In this document: piece after piece, positions 1 through 9,287 of the stretch
How the letters are laid out: each line of letters opens with the position of its first letter
Numbering within the stretch: position 1 is the stretch's first letter
DNA from: CBDUXT01 sp965371245
GTDB taxonomy: Bacteria > Planctomycetota > Phycisphaerae > UBA1845
NCBI GenBank assembly: GCA_965371245.1
Contig: CBDUXT010000057.1
Span: forward strand, 1-39,512
Reading direction: 5' to 3'
Length of the DNA: 39,512 nucleotides
Made by a program: the position numbers and the translations under genes
The notes under the pieces: generated by a model
The model's database searches: none
What the model was told of the DNA's origin: nothing
Seen by the model: only the letters and a program-made list of their open reading frames with translations

Positions 1-4
1 CGGT

Positions 5-30
5 CACAGGGCTCGCGCCCTGTGCTCTGA
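5..30. repeat. short hairpin repeat, copy 1 (TCGC loop, CTCTGA tail)
   Basis: Seen: an 8-bp perfect stem (5-12 with 17-24), tetraloop TCGC, followed directly by CTCTGA (25-30). The same design, with the same loop and tail but a partly different stem, occurs at 24401-24426. There is no T-tract, so it is not a standard terminator. It lies in non-coding DNA upstream of the cysteine desulfurase gene. Function unknown; a dispersed intergenic repeat is the simplest reading. Confidence 0.5.
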
Positions 31-99
31 AAACTGCCCGCCGATTCGGTCATGCCCCCCTGTCGACGGACCGAACGTGAGAAACCGGCCGGGGACCGC

Positions 100-105
100 T
101 ATAAT
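100..105 (+). promoter_or_regulatory. consensus -10 box for a leaderless-type start
   Basis: A perfect TATAAT lies only 8 nt before the GTG at 114, and no Shine-Dalgarno is present. Initiation 6-8 nt downstream of the box would put the mRNA 5' end at or beside the start codon. The -35 region (about 76-83) is poor, so the promoter rests mainly on the -10 box. Confidence 0.5.
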
Positions 106-113
106 AAGATACC

Positions 114-1265
114 GTGAAAGGAATCATCTATCTCGACAACAACGCCACGACGCAACCGCTGCCGGAGGTGGTCGAGGCGATGCTGCCATTCCTACGGGAG
201 AGCTACGCGAATCCATCGAGCGTCCATCAGTTCGGGCAGACCGCGCGGCATCACGTCGAATGTGCGCGTGAACAGGTCGCCTCGCTGATCGGGGGCTCCC
301 CGCGCGAGATCGTCTTCACCGGAAGCGGCACCGAGAGCATCAACCTCGCCATGCGCGGAGCGATGAACCTGAACCCAGAGCGGCGCCGGATCGTGCTGAC
401 GCCGGTGGAACACCCGGCCGTCCTGCGGGTTGCGGAGCGGCTGGAAGCGGAAGGCTACTCGATCGACTACGTCGGCGTGGACGGGCAGGGTCGGATTGAC
501 GAAGCCGAGTGGGCCGATCGAATGAGCGACGAAACGGCGCTGGCCAGCCTGCTCCATGCCAACAACGAAACAGGCGTGGTGACCGACGTCGCCAAGCTCG
601 CCGGTATCGCGGCCGACCATGGCGTCCCGGTCCACGTGGACGCGGTTCAGTCGGCCGGCAAGCTTCCCATCGACGTCGGCTCGTGGCCGGTGGCGCTGGT
701 GAGTTTCTCGGCGCACAAGTTCCACGGTCCCAAAGGGGTTGGCGCCTTATTCGTGCGCCGCCGAACGCGGCTGGCGCCGTTGATCGTCGGCGGGAACCAG
801 GAGCGCGAGCTTCGGGGCGGCACGGAGAACGTCGCGGGCATCGTCGGCATGGGCGCGGCGGCGGAGGCGGCGGTGCGCGACGGGGAGGACGTCGCGCGCT
901 CGGTCCTGGGGCTGCGAGACTCCCTTGAGCGCGGCATTTCCGAAGGCGTGGCGTTCGCGCAGGTCAACGCATCGGGCGCGGAGCGCATCTACAACACGAC
1001 GAACATTTCGTTCAGGACACTCGAGGCCGAGGCGATCCTGATCCTTCTGAGCGAAGCGGGCGTGTGCGCGTCGAGCGGCTCGGCGTGCAGCAGCGGCTCA
1101 CTGGAACCGTCGCACGTACTCAAAGCGATGGACGTGGACGAACGCGTGGCCCACGGCGCGGTGCGGTTCAGTCTTTCGCGTTTCACGACAGCGGAAGAAG
1201 TGAACCACGTCGTCGCGTTGATGCCGCGGCTCCTCGACAAACTCACCGTCTTGCAGCGGCACTGA
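114..1265 (+). CDS. nifS: cysteine desulfurase (NifS/IscS type)
   Basis: A PLP enzyme that removes sulfur from L-cysteine to give alanine and an enzyme persulfide, feeding Fe-S cluster and thiocofactor assembly in the cytosol. Visible hallmarks: YLDNNATT at the N-terminus, HVDAVQSAGK, the PLP lysine K202 in SFSAHKFHGPKG, RGGTEN, and the persulfide cysteine C325 in SSGSACSSGSLEPSHVL. The loop around C325 is of the long IscS/NifS class. The length of 383 aa is normal. The start is GTG at 114; it has no Shine-Dalgarno but a TATAAT box 8 nt upstream, so the mRNA may be leaderless. No scaffold or Fe-S partner gene is next to it; the phosphorylase gene follows on the same strand after about 100 nt. 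The choice of nifS over iscS rests only on the SGSLEPSHV tail. Confidence 0.95.
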   Translation: MKGIIYLDNNATTQPLPEVVEAMLPFLRESYANPSSVHQFGQTARHHVECAREQVASLIGGSPREIVFTGSGTESINLAMRGAMNLNPERRRIVLTPVEHPAVLRVAERLEAEGYSIDYVGVDGQGRIDEAEWADRMSDETALASLLHANNETGVVTDVAKLAGIAADHGVPVHVDAVQSAGKLPIDVGSWPVALVSFSAHKFHGPKGVGALFVRRRTRLAPLIVGGNQERELRGGTENVAGIVGMGAAAEAAVRDGEDVARSVLGLRDSLERGISEGVAFAQVNASGAERIYNTTNISFRTLEAEAILILLSEAGVCASSGSACSSGSLEPSHVLKAMDVDERVAHGAVRFSLSRFTTAEEVNHVVALMPRLLDKLTVLQRH

Positions 1266-1365
1266 CAGCGGGCGGGTGGAGGGTGACGCGGCGCTTGCCC
1301 GTGATGGCAGACGATGCGGCCGCGTGTGACACGATGTCGGCATCACCATGTGGAAGGATTCAGAG

Positions 1366-2250
1366 TTGAAAACGGCACGGATCGGCATCATCGGCGGAAC
1401 GGGGCTTGGGGATGCCTTGGCGAAGACGGCCGGCGGCAAGGCGACTCGTGTGGAGACACCGTACGGTGCGACGAGTAGCGACCCGATCCTCGCCTGCTGG
1501 GAAGGCGTCGATGTCGCCTTTATCGAGCGTCACGGTCCGGGCCACTTTCTCAACCCCTCTCAGGTGCCCTACCGTGCCAACATCTGGGCACTCAAGGCGC
1601 TGGGCGTTTCGGGGATCATCGCCAGCGGCGCCACCGGCAGTCTGCGCGAAGAGATCGCACCGGGTCACCTGGTTCTGTGCGATCAGGTGATCGACAAGAC
1701 GTTCCGCCGCCCGAGCACCTTCTTCGATGAGGGACTCGTCACCCACGCGGAGTTCGCCGATCCGTTTTGCCCGCACCTGCGCGCCGAACTCGCCGCGGCC
1801 GGCGCTGAGGTGGAAACCACGGTTCACCCAAGAGGCACCTACATCTGCATGGAGGGTCCGCAGTTCTCTTCGCGGGCGGAATCGCGGATGCACCGGTCCT
1901 GGGGCGGCGATCTGATCGGCATGACCTGTTTACCCGAGGCGAAGCTCGCCCGCGAGGCCGAGATTTGCTATGCCCTGGTTGCCCTTCCGACCGATTACGA
2001 CTGTTGGCGCGAGACGGACCCCGGCAAGGCCCCGGACGAACTCCTGCGGGAGATTCTGGGGAATCTGGATCGGGCGACGCAGAGCGGCGTCCAGCTCCTC
2101 CGAGCGACGCTGAAGCGGCTGAAGCTCCCTCTACCCGCCTGCCGCTGCCGGGAGGCGTTGAAACTGGCCATCTGGTCGGACAAATCGAGAATCGAGCCAA
2201 GCCACCGTGAGCGACTGAAACCGCTGATCGGGCGGTATTTGGCCGACTAG
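1366..2250 (+). CDS. mtnP: S-methyl-5'-thioadenosine phosphorylase
   Basis: Cleaves 5'-methylthioadenosine with phosphate to adenine and methylthioribose-1-phosphate (methionine salvage, cytosol). Motifs in order: phosphate loop IGIIGGTGLGD, ERHGPGHFLNPSQVPYRAN, SGATGSLRE, MEGPQFSSRAES, IGMTCLPEAKLAREAE and PTDYDCW. The last is typical of MTA phosphorylase rather than ordinary purine nucleoside phosphorylase. The start chosen is TTG at 1366, because GGAAGG (1352-1357) sits 8 nt upstream and the protein then begins MKTARIGIIGG, as family members do (294 aa). An ATG at 1348 would add six residues but has no ribosome site. The next gene starts 16 nt after the stop, suggesting co-transcription. 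A PNP-family enzyme of other specificity is a less likely alternative. Confidence 0.9.
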   Translation: MKTARIGIIGGTGLGDALAKTAGGKATRVETPYGATSSDPILACWEGVDVAFIERHGPGHFLNPSQVPYRANIWALKALGVSGIIASGATGSLREEIAPGHLVLCDQVIDKTFRRPSTFFDEGLVTHAEFADPFCPHLRAELAAAGAEVETTVHPRGTYICMEGPQFSSRAESRMHRSWGGDLIGMTCLPEAKLAREAEICYALVALPTDYDCWRETDPGKAPDELLREILGNLDRATQSGVQLLRATLKRLKLPLPACRCREALKLAIWSDKSRIEPSHRERLKPLIGRYLAD

Positions 2251-2266
2251 AATACTAGGGAGAACC

Positions 2267-5200
2267 GTGAGCACGGCGCAGGGTGTCGCCGTCCGGGTTC
2301 TTCATGGGACACGACGTGTGCGACGGCTTCGTTTGACAGGCCTGTGTTTGCTGTTTTGCGTGGGGCTCGGTGGAAAGCCGGCGCCGGCGCAGGACGCCGT
2401 CCCGCTCCGGGCCGCCGACGGTCTTGCCACCGCAGCCTCCTACCGAGACGTCTACGTCAACGACAGCTTCGAGGCCGCCGACGCCATCGCCAAGGCACAA
2501 CGGCTCAGCGCGTCGGGTCGATGGCGCGAGGCGGTGGAGACACTTCAGGGCGTGGCCGACTCCGCCGGCGACAAGCTGGTCCGCGTTTCAGGCGACTACT
2601 ACGTCAACATCCGGACCCACATCGCCGAGCTGGTTTCGTCCTACCCCAAGGCGGGCATCGCGGCCTACCGCCTTCTCTACGAGCGGCGCACCACCGAAGC
2701 ACTGACCGCGCTCGGGGCTCGACCCACGCTGCGCGAATTGCTGTCGGTGTTCGACCGATACTTCTGCACCGCCCGCGCGGGCGCGCTGGCCGACACCCTC
2801 GGGCAGATGGCGATTGAAAGCGGTGACCTCTCTCTGGCAGAGCACGTCTACCGCCGCACACTTACGCACCACCCCGACACGGAGACACTCGCGCCTCGCT
2901 GTCGGTCGATGTTGGCCGTGATCGGCGCGATGCGCGGCGAGTCGGGCGGAACCGAATCCATTCCGGACGACGTCGTTCGCTGGTTGGGTGAGGATCGAAC
3001 TCTACGCAACGTCGTCGCCGAGATCCCCAACCATTTTGCTCCATCCGCCGACACCGGGTCACCGGACGATTGGCCGATCTTCCACGGAGACGCATCGCGC
3101 AATCGGGGCGCCGTCACGGGAATCGACGAACTGGGATTATGGTGGCGCTTCGAGGGCTTTGGCAAACGCAACTCGGGCGAGGCGTCGGAAGTTCTCTCCG
3201 GCACCGAACGCGATCGGTCACGGCACCTTTCCATCCAGCCGGTCATGGACGGCGGGCTGATCTTCGCCCAACGATCGCGCGAGATCGTGGCCCTGAACAT
3301 GACGACGGGCGGCACGGCGTGGCGTTTTTTCGGCGATGAAAAAGAGTCCGGGGGCGCCGGCTACGTCGAGGAACAACCGGCCGCCTGGGACGCCGTGACC
3401 GTTCACGATGGTCGGCTCTATGCCTCGCTACCGGGCGACGCGGCCTCGTATTACAGCTACGAGTCGGCTATCCATCCGGCGGACATCATCTGCCTCGACA
3501 GCAAGACCGGTCGCGTCGTGTGGCGGCTGGACCGGCAAGCGATCGAGGAGGATTTTGCAGAAGTCATTTTCGATTCGAGCCCCTTGGTCGGCCACGGCGG
3601 CGTCTTCGTTGTCGGGCGCCGGCGCCGCTCGTTCGGCTTCGAGGATTGCTACCTCTATCGCTTCGACACGGCGACGGGGGCGATGGCCTATAGAAGCCAT
3701 CTGGGCAGCGCGTCAACCGGAACGTTCGGGTCCCGACGACCGACGCGCACGATCGCGGCGATGCATGGGGGCACGGTCTACGTCTGTACGAATCTGGGCA
3801 CCATCGCGGCGGTGTCGGCCCATTCGGGCGCCGTCCGCTGGCTGCGACTGTACCAACGCCATCGAGACGACGACACGGGCATCAGCCGGTTCGTCCGCGA
3901 TGTGCGACCGTGGCAGTTCAACCCGGTGCTGGTGTCCGATGGACGGCTGGTCGTGTTGCCGACCGACGCGGCCAACGTGTTCGTGGTCAGTGCCGATACC
4001 GGGGCACTCATCCACTCGATCCCGACGGACACGCTCGGGCGCGTCGCCACGCTTCTCGGCGTTCGCGGCGGTGTTCTGTGCTGCGCCGGGCGCACCGTGG
4101 GCTGCTACGACCTGGCGCGCGGCGAGCCGCTGTGGACGACCCCTTTGCCCGACGACGCCAATTTGTTCGGTCGCGGCCTGTGGGCGGATGATCGCCTGCT
4201 CGTACCCACCCGCACCGGGTTGAGCACCTACCGCGTCAGCGACGGCGAACGATCAGACCAGTCCTGGGACACCGAGGGCGAGGGCGGCAACCTTGTGGCA
4301 CTCGGCGATCGACTTGTCGTGGCCGGTGTCGATCGGATCAGCGTCTACGTTCGGCGCCGTGAGATATGGAAGGCCCTCCGCCAGCGGATGGCGGCTACGC
4401 CCCGAGACCCCGTGCCGGCCATGGAGCTGGCCGAGGTGGCGCTTAGCAACGGCGAGTTCTCGGAGGCGATCACCGTTCTCGACGAGGCGGTTCGCCGCGC
4501 CGACGCGCTGGAGGCGCCGCTGGGTCCCGCGTTGTCACGGCGTCTGTTCGACGACGTCCTGTTGTTCGTCGATCGGCTGTCGGCACGTTCCATGCTCGAC
4601 GTCGAACTCGTCGATAAGCTCTTCGCCCACGCCTCACAGTTTCCACCGGACACGGCCGCCCATTTGCGCTACCGGGTCAGGTTCGCGGCCCTGTACGTCT
4701 CGTTCGATCAGTCGGTTCGCGCGCTGCGACTGTACCATCAGATCCTGCGCGATCGATCGCTTCGCGACCTCCGGCTGACGGCGGACCGGTCGGACCCAAA
4801 GTCGGCCGGTGCCCACGCTCGTGAGCAAATTGCCGCACTGATCGAGTCGGACGGTCGGTCGATCTACGCATCCTACGAAGCGGAAGCGATGCAATGGCTT
4901 CGAAGCGCGCAGGAGACCCAGGGCGAGGACTGGTTCGCCCGAATCGTCACGACCTTCCCCAACAGCACCACCGCACCGCTTGCGCTGATCGCTCACGGAG
5001 AACTTCTGGCCAAACGCGGCCGTGCGGAAGCCGCCGCCGAGCGGTTCGCCAAGGCCTATCACCGATACCCGAAGGACGTGGATCGCCCGACGCTCTTGCG
5101 CAACATTGCCGATGCGTATGAGGACGCCGGTATGGAGGAACACGCCTATCGCTGGCTGACCAAGGCCGCCCGCGAGCACCCCAGTGCTCGTTTCGCGTAC

Positions 5201-6484
5201 GAAGGTCGATCCACCGGGTTTCTCGAGTATCGCGAGCGGTTGGCGGGTGTGCGGAACAAGGTGGAACCGTCGCGTCCGGATCTCATGGTCCCTTTGGGCG
5301 ACCGCTTCGTACGATCGTTCGACGATTCGGCCTCACTTCTCGTCCCACGGTTCGGAATCGACCCCGCGTCGAGTTGGAGGCACGTGTTCGTGTCGGCAGT
5401 GGGCGGCATACGGGCCTTCGAGCCCCGGCGAGACGCGGAGATCTGGCCAAAGCCCGCGCCGGCGAGGGGCAGCCCCAGTCTGCTGATCGCAACCACGGAT
5501 GTAGCCGTGTTCGCCAGCAAGCACGAGGTGTTCGCCTTGGACGTATTCAGCGGTGCGCGTCGCTGGACGCTGGGAGAGTTCCCGGAACGCTTCGGTAGGG
5601 AAGATGCGGACTGGGAGGACGCCGACGCCTTCCGCACCCACGCGGTCCGCGGACAGAGAATCGTCAGCCTCCGTGACAGCGGCGAGATGACAGCCGTCGA
5701 TCTCGATTCGGGCACGATTCTGTGGAGGAAGACGCATCGACCCGTCCCCTTCGGGCGTATTCGACTGTCGGGTCCGTGGGTTTTGTATCACGTGATCCAG
5801 GACGACAAACCGTCGGTGTGCCTGGTCGATGTGGAGACCGGCAGCCTGATCGAACGGATCGCGGTGGACGAGAAGCGTTCCCTCCTCCGCGTGTTCGCCA
5901 CGCTCGACAAACAGCTCGTGGTCGTGACGTCGCAATCCATCTCATCGTTCGATCCGGAATCGCACGACCGACGTTGGCGCGTCCAAACGGCGGGGCGCAT
6001 CCGACGCGCCTCTCTTCTCGTTGATGTTGACGCCCTGTATTACTCGGACGACGGCGGGCGGGTGAAGAAAATCAGCCTGGAGGACGGGCACCATCTATGG
6101 AAGTCGCCACGGGTGCTGCCGCGACGAGACGACGACTTCCAGGCCAGCCTTCAGGGAGGAAGCGTCATCCTCAGCTCGACCACAGCCATCAGCGCCGTCG
6201 ATGCGGTGACCGGACTGCTTCTTTGGGAAGGGACGAAGCCGGAGGGGCCACGTTTTCTCGAGCGGATCATCACCGACCGCTATGCCGTCGCGGTCGATGT
6301 TCGCGGGGACGACGAGGAGAGCGTCGCCTACTTCTACGACCACCGAAACGCCAGCGGGCTGATCCCGCGCGAGGGGGGGGCGACCAAGCTCGGTCACCTG
6401 AGGGACGTGCGCACCGTGCTGGTGGCCGACGGGGCGCTGCTTATCCAAACCGGCTCGACGATTCGAGGGTGGCGGAGCCGGTAG
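2267..6484 (+). CDS. large secreted PQQ-like beta-propeller / TPR protein
   Basis: 1405 aa. A signal peptide (about residues 15-42: Arg-rich, hydrophobic, PAPAQDA) predicts export. Residues about 55-220 are helical repeats. A first PQQ-like propeller opens near residue 265 (WPIFHGDASRNRG) and runs to about 690, with blade motifs such as VALNMTTGGTAWRF and CLDSKTGRVVWRL. Residues about 715-985 are TPR-like (AMELAEVALSNGEFSEAI; AERFAKAYHRYPKDVD). A second propeller fills about 1030-1400 (FALDVFSGARRWTL, AVDLDSGTILWRK). The GTG start follows AGGGAGAA. Enzyme PQQ ligands are not evident; the blades look structural, as in BamB-like proteins. Large proteins of this design are common in planctomycetes and have no established function. 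It lies 16 nt after mtnP and ends 26 nt from the convergent ggt gene. Confidence 0.85.
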   Translation: MSTAQGVAVRVLHGTRRVRRLRLTGLCLLFCVGLGGKPAPAQDAVPLRAADGLATAASYRDVYVNDSFEAADAIAKAQRLSASGRWREAVETLQGVADSAGDKLVRVSGDYYVNIRTHIAELVSSYPKAGIAAYRLLYERRTTEALTALGARPTLRELLSVFDRYFCTARAGALADTLGQMAIESGDLSLAEHVYRRTLTHHPDTETLAPRCRSMLAVIGAMRGESGGTESIPDDVVRWLGEDRTLRNVVAEIPNHFAPSADTGSPDDWPIFHGDASRNRGAVTGIDELGLWWRFEGFGKRNSGEASEVLSGTERDRSRHLSIQPVMDGGLIFAQRSREIVALNMTTGGTAWRFFGDEKESGGAGYVEEQPAAWDAVTVHDGRLYASLPGDAASYYSYESAIHPADIICLDSKTGRVVWRLDRQAIEEDFAEVIFDSSPLVGHGGVFVVGRRRRSFGFEDCYLYRFDTATGAMAYRSHLGSASTGTFGSRRPTRTIAAMHGGTVYVCTNLGTIAAVSAHSGAVRWLRLYQRHRDDDTGISRFVRDVRPWQFNPVLVSDGRLVVLPTDAANVFVVSADTGALIHSIPTDTLGRVATLLGVRGGVLCCAGRTVGCYDLARGEPLWTTPLPDDANLFGRGLWADDRLLVPTRTGLSTYRVSDGERSDQSWDTEGEGGNLVALGDRLVVAGVDRISVYVRRREIWKALRQRMAATPRDPVPAMELAEVALSNGEFSEAITVLDEAVRRADALEAPLGPALSRRLFDDVLLFVDRLSARSMLDVELVDKLFAHASQFPPDTAAHLRYRVRFAALYVSFDQSVRALRLYHQILRDRSLRDLRLTADRSDPKSAGAHAREQIAALIESDGRSIYASYEAEAMQWLRSAQETQGEDWFARIVTTFPNSTTAPLALIAHGELLAKRGRAEAAAERFAKAYHRYPKDVDRPTLLRNIADAYEDAGMEEHAYRWLTKAAREHPSARFAYEGRSTGFLEYRERLAGVRNKVEPSRPDLMVPLGDRFVRSFDDSASLLVPRFGIDPASSWRHVFVSAVGGIRAFEPRRDAEIWPKPAPARGSPSLLIATTDVAVFASKHEVFALDVFSGARRWTLGEFPERFGREDADWEDADAFRTHAVRGQRIVSLRDSGEMTAVDLDSGTILWRKTHRPVPFGRIRLSGPWVLYHVIQDDKPSVCLVDVETGSLIERIAVDEKRSLLRVFATLDKQLVVVTSQSISSFDPESHDRRWRVQTAGRIRRASLLVDVDALYYSDDGGRVKKISLEDGHHLWKSPRVLPRRDDDFQASLQGGSVILSSTTAISAVDAVTGLLLWEGTKPEGPRFLERIITDRYAVAVDVRGDDEESVAYFYDHRNASGLIPREGGATKLGHLRDVRTVLVADGALLIQTGSTIRGWRSR

Positions 6485-6510
6485 CCGCGCGCGGCAAAGC
6501 GCTTAGCCCA

Positions 6511-8232
6511 TCAGTATCCCGCGGCCTTACCCCATCGGTTGTCGGCCGCCCCGTGAAAGACGCCCGCCTTCACGAGAATGGAGTTGGCGTCGCCCTGTCG
6601 GCCGCCGCGGACCTCGTGCCCCATGCCGCGCAGCTTCGCGACCAGGTCCGCATACTTCGCGTCCTCCGCGCCGCCGAACATGACCCGCGTGGGGAACCAT
6701 TCCTGATCGAGGCGCGGCGCGTCCAGCGCCGAACGGATGTCCATCCCAAACTCCAGCACGTTGAGCGTGACGCACAGGACGGTGTTGATGATCGTCCTGC
6801 CGCCGGGGCTTCCGGTCACCAGGACGACCTTGCCGTCGCGCGCTGCAATCACGGGTGTCATCGAGCTGAGCATGCGCTTGGCCGGTCTGATCTCGTTGGC
6901 GGCCGTGCCGATTCGACCACGGCGATTCGTAACGCCGGGTTTCCAGTTGAAGTCGCCCATTTCGTTATTTAGCAGAAAGCCCGCCCCCTGAACGACGACC
7001 TTGGAGCCAAAGCCCATCTCGAGCGTGTAGGTGTTTGCAACGGCCATCCCCGTCTTGTCGATCACCGAGAAGTGCGTCGTCTCCGTCCCCTCGCCGGCCA
7101 GTTGTATGGGCGAGGCCAGCGATTCGCTCGGCGTGGCCCGCTGCCGATCGATCCCCATGGCAAGCGTCTTGGCGTACTCCTTGGTGGTGAGATGCTTTGG
7201 GATGCTGACGAAGTCGGCGTCGCCGAGGTGCTTGGCACGGTCGCAGAACGCGCGGCGCATGGCCTCGACCACCAGGTGGTTCGTCCCAACGGACCACCGC
7301 CCCATGGACTTGAGGTCGAAGTTCTCCAGGACGTTCAGCATCTGCGTGATGCAGATTCCCCCGGAGCTGGGCGGGGGCGGGCCATACACATCGTAGCCCC
7401 GAAACGTCGTGTGGATGGGTCGGCGGACCACCGCGGCGTACTGCTCAAGGTCGGTATGGCTAATCAGCCCGCCGCCGCGCTTCATTTCATCAACCAGGAG
7501 CTTGGCCGTCTTGCCGGTGTAGAACCCCAGGTGCCCGTGCTTGCGGATCCGATCGAGCGTTGCCGCCAAATCCTTCTGGACGAGTCGATCGCCGGCCTTC
7601 CACTGTTCCGTGCCACCATGCTTGCCGAAAACCCGGCGGAACTCGGGGAAATCGGTGACGCGCTGGACGGCGGCGTTGAGCGACCGCGCGAGCCCCTCTG
7701 AGATGACAAACCCATCGCGCGCCAGCGCAACGGCGGGCTCAAGCAGTTCCTCCCACATCAGACTGCCATACGCCTTGTGCGCCACAAAAAGACCGCGCAC
7801 CGTCCCTGGCACGCCGACCACCTTGTGCCCGTCGTGGCTTCGCCGCTCGGTGAACATGTCTCGCGTCGCCGCCCGCGGGGCTCGTTCGCGATAGTCAATG
7901 ACCACCGGCGGACGACCATCGACGGGGTAGATCAGCATAAAGCCGCCGCCGCCGATGTTGCCCGCGGCCGGATGCGTGACGGCCATTGCGAATGCCGTCG
8001 CCACCGCCGCATCCACGGCGTTGCCCCCTTGTTCAAGGACGGCCAGCCCCACGTCGCTCCCGTCGGGCGAGGTCGATACGACCATGCCCTGCCGACCGAC
8101 GGCGTCGCGCACGGACTCCCGCGCAAGCCCCTGGCAGGGCACTGCACCCAACACGAACCAAAGACACAGGGCTTGAAACTTGCGGACCGCCCTAAGACGG
8201 CTGTCGCGATGCGCCGAGTCGTATTGAAGCAT
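6511..8232 (-). CDS. ggt: gamma-glutamyltransferase (self-cleaving Ntn hydrolase)
   Basis: Hydrolyses or transfers the gamma-glutamyl group of glutathione and related peptides, normally in the periplasm or outside the cell. The 573-aa precursor has an N-terminal export segment (ALCLWFVLGAVPCQG). Motifs: GGNAVDAAVATAFAMAVTHP, GNIGGGGFML, DYRERAP (substrate carboxylate binding), GPPPPSSGG, then the processing site ETTHFSV, where T385 should become the N-terminal nucleophile of the small subunit. These are followed by NNEMGDF, SSMTP (oxyanion region) and GSPGGRTI. The start is ATG at 8232, preceded by GGGAGGA at 6-nt spacing. It appears monocistronic; the upstream region (8233-8804) is repeat-rich and non-coding. 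Confidence 0.95.
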   Translation of the reverse strand: MLQYDSAHRDSRLRAVRKFQALCLWFVLGAVPCQGLARESVRDAVGRQGMVVSTSPDGSDVGLAVLEQGGNAVDAAVATAFAMAVTHPAAGNIGGGGFMLIYPVDGRPPVVIDYRERAPRAATRDMFTERRSHDGHKVVGVPGTVRGLFVAHKAYGSLMWEELLEPAVALARDGFVISEGLARSLNAAVQRVTDFPEFRRVFGKHGGTEQWKAGDRLVQKDLAATLDRIRKHGHLGFYTGKTAKLLVDEMKRGGGLISHTDLEQYAAVVRRPIHTTFRGYDVYGPPPPSSGGICITQMLNVLENFDLKSMGRWSVGTNHLVVEAMRRAFCDRAKHLGDADFVSIPKHLTTKEYAKTLAMGIDRQRATPSESLASPIQLAGEGTETTHFSVIDKTGMAVANTYTLEMGFGSKVVVQGAGFLLNNEMGDFNWKPGVTNRRGRIGTAANEIRPAKRMLSSMTPVIAARDGKVVLVTGSPGGRTIINTVLCVTLNVLEFGMDIRSALDAPRLDQEWFPTRVMFGGAEDAKYADLVAKLRGMGHEVRGGRQGDANSILVKAGVFHGAADNRWGKAAGY

Positions 8233-8341
8233 GTGTTTTCCTCCCAGCTTGGGTTACGCCAAAGACAGCCGGAAGAGTGTATCGCAAACGTCGAATCCCC
8301 GCATCCTGGTCCAGCGAGACACCTCAAACGATTGGTTACCT

Positions 8342-8417
8342 GAGCCGCGCCCGTCAGGGAGCGGACGTGCGAGCGTCGGTCCGGCTACGGACAACCGCTC
8401 CCTTAGGGTCGCGGCTC
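8342..8417. repeat. long palindromic repeat, copy A
   Basis: Two 23-nt arms (8342-8364 and 8395-8417) pair at 20 of 23 positions around a 30-nt loop. The core is GAGCCGCG...AGGGAGCGG and its complement. A second copy with the same arms and a related loop is at 32350-32425. The copy lies in the non-coding stretch 8233-8804, which also holds a small ACCGGCT-GGA-AGCCGGT hairpin (8482-8498). Probably a dispersed, non-autonomous repeat. Confidence 0.75.
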
Positions 8418-8555
8418 GGTTTGGCCGGACCCCTCCACCTGTCGTGACGGAGCACTGGAAGTCTGTTCGAGAAAGTGCGGAACCGGCTGGAAGCCGGTGC
8501 CACACACAAGAACAGTCTTCTTCAACGGCCTGTTAGCGCAAAACCAGGCAAAACC

Positions 8556-8780
8556 AGGGACAGTCACGAATGGCACTGCAACTTGTTTCGGGGCGTGAAC
8601 GAGTTCGTTGTACGGACCCCGGCGCGCAGGGGTTGGGCCGTGACGCCCGTGTTCGGTTTTCTCGGATGGCGGTCTTGACCTGCGCGTCCGTGCGAGCGTC
8701 AGCATGACGTGACCGTCGCGGATTCTTCTTGGCGCGGGCGCCCTCTCTGCCTATGATTCCTGCCATTCGTGACTGTCCCT
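8556..8780. repeat. 225-bp element bounded by perfect 20-bp inverted repeats
   Basis: AGGGACAGTCACGAATGGCA at 8556-8575 is repeated exactly, inverted, at 8761-8780. The 185 bp between them show no convincing gene. The shape fits a MITE or REP-type element. No target duplication could be identified. The right end lies just upstream of the lipoprotein ribosome site, with a TATACT box at 8784-8789. Confidence 0.65.
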
Positions 8781-8804
8781 CTTTATACTTGAAGGGGTTT
8801 GCGT

Positions 8805-9287
8805 ATGAAGACACTTGTCGCCATTGCGTTATCAGCGGTTCTCTTGGTTTCCGGATGCGGCGCGGGAGTTGGACAGGGCTCGAACGCAACCCAGGCGGTT
8901 CCAGGGGCACAAGGGCCGCCTGGCGATTCTTCCGTACTGTCATGGGGGCTGTTTAGTGGCCTGTCGCCAGCGAGGGTTGTTTCGTCGGGTGGACCCATCG
9001 GTGTGCAAGCCATTACGCGACTATCGGAGGGCGTATACGAGGTTATTTACAATGTGCGGACGACGGACGTTGGCGTTGTCGCGATGTCAGCGACGGGAGA
9101 TGGCTTTGAGCTTTCCGATGGGTTGAATGCGGTAACCATCTTGGGTGCGGTGCAGGACGCGAATAGAACGAACCTCACGATCAGCGTGGTATCCGTCATC
9201 AGTCTCATTGATCCGGGCGGCTTGGGTATCAGTCTGGTGGACGACGACGCGATCTTCAGCCTCGTCGTCTTTGGCGAGCTGCGTTGA
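8805..9287 (+). CDS. predicted lipoprotein of unknown function
   Basis: 160 aa. The start ATG at 8805 is preceded by GAAGGGG at 7-nt spacing. The N-terminus is a lipoprotein signal, KTLVAIALSAVLLVSGCG, with the lipid-bearing Cys in VSGC, so the product should be membrane-anchored. A short collagen-like piece (AQGPPGD) follows. The rest is rich in beta-forming residues (EVIYNVRTTD, TNLTISVVSVISL, FSLVVFGELR). I do not recognise the family. It heads the accessory region, and its 3' end overlaps a broken minus-strand gene by about 30 nt. Phage-tail-like or surface beta-domains are possible but unproven. Confidence 0.6.
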   Translation: MKTLVAIALSAVLLVSGCGAGVGQGSNATQAVPGAQGPPGDSSVLSWGLFSGLSPARVVSSGGPIGVQAITRLSEGVYEVIYNVRTTDVGVVAMSATGDGFELSDGLNAVTILGAVQDANRTNLTISVVSVISLIDPGGLGISLVDDDAIFSLVVFGELR

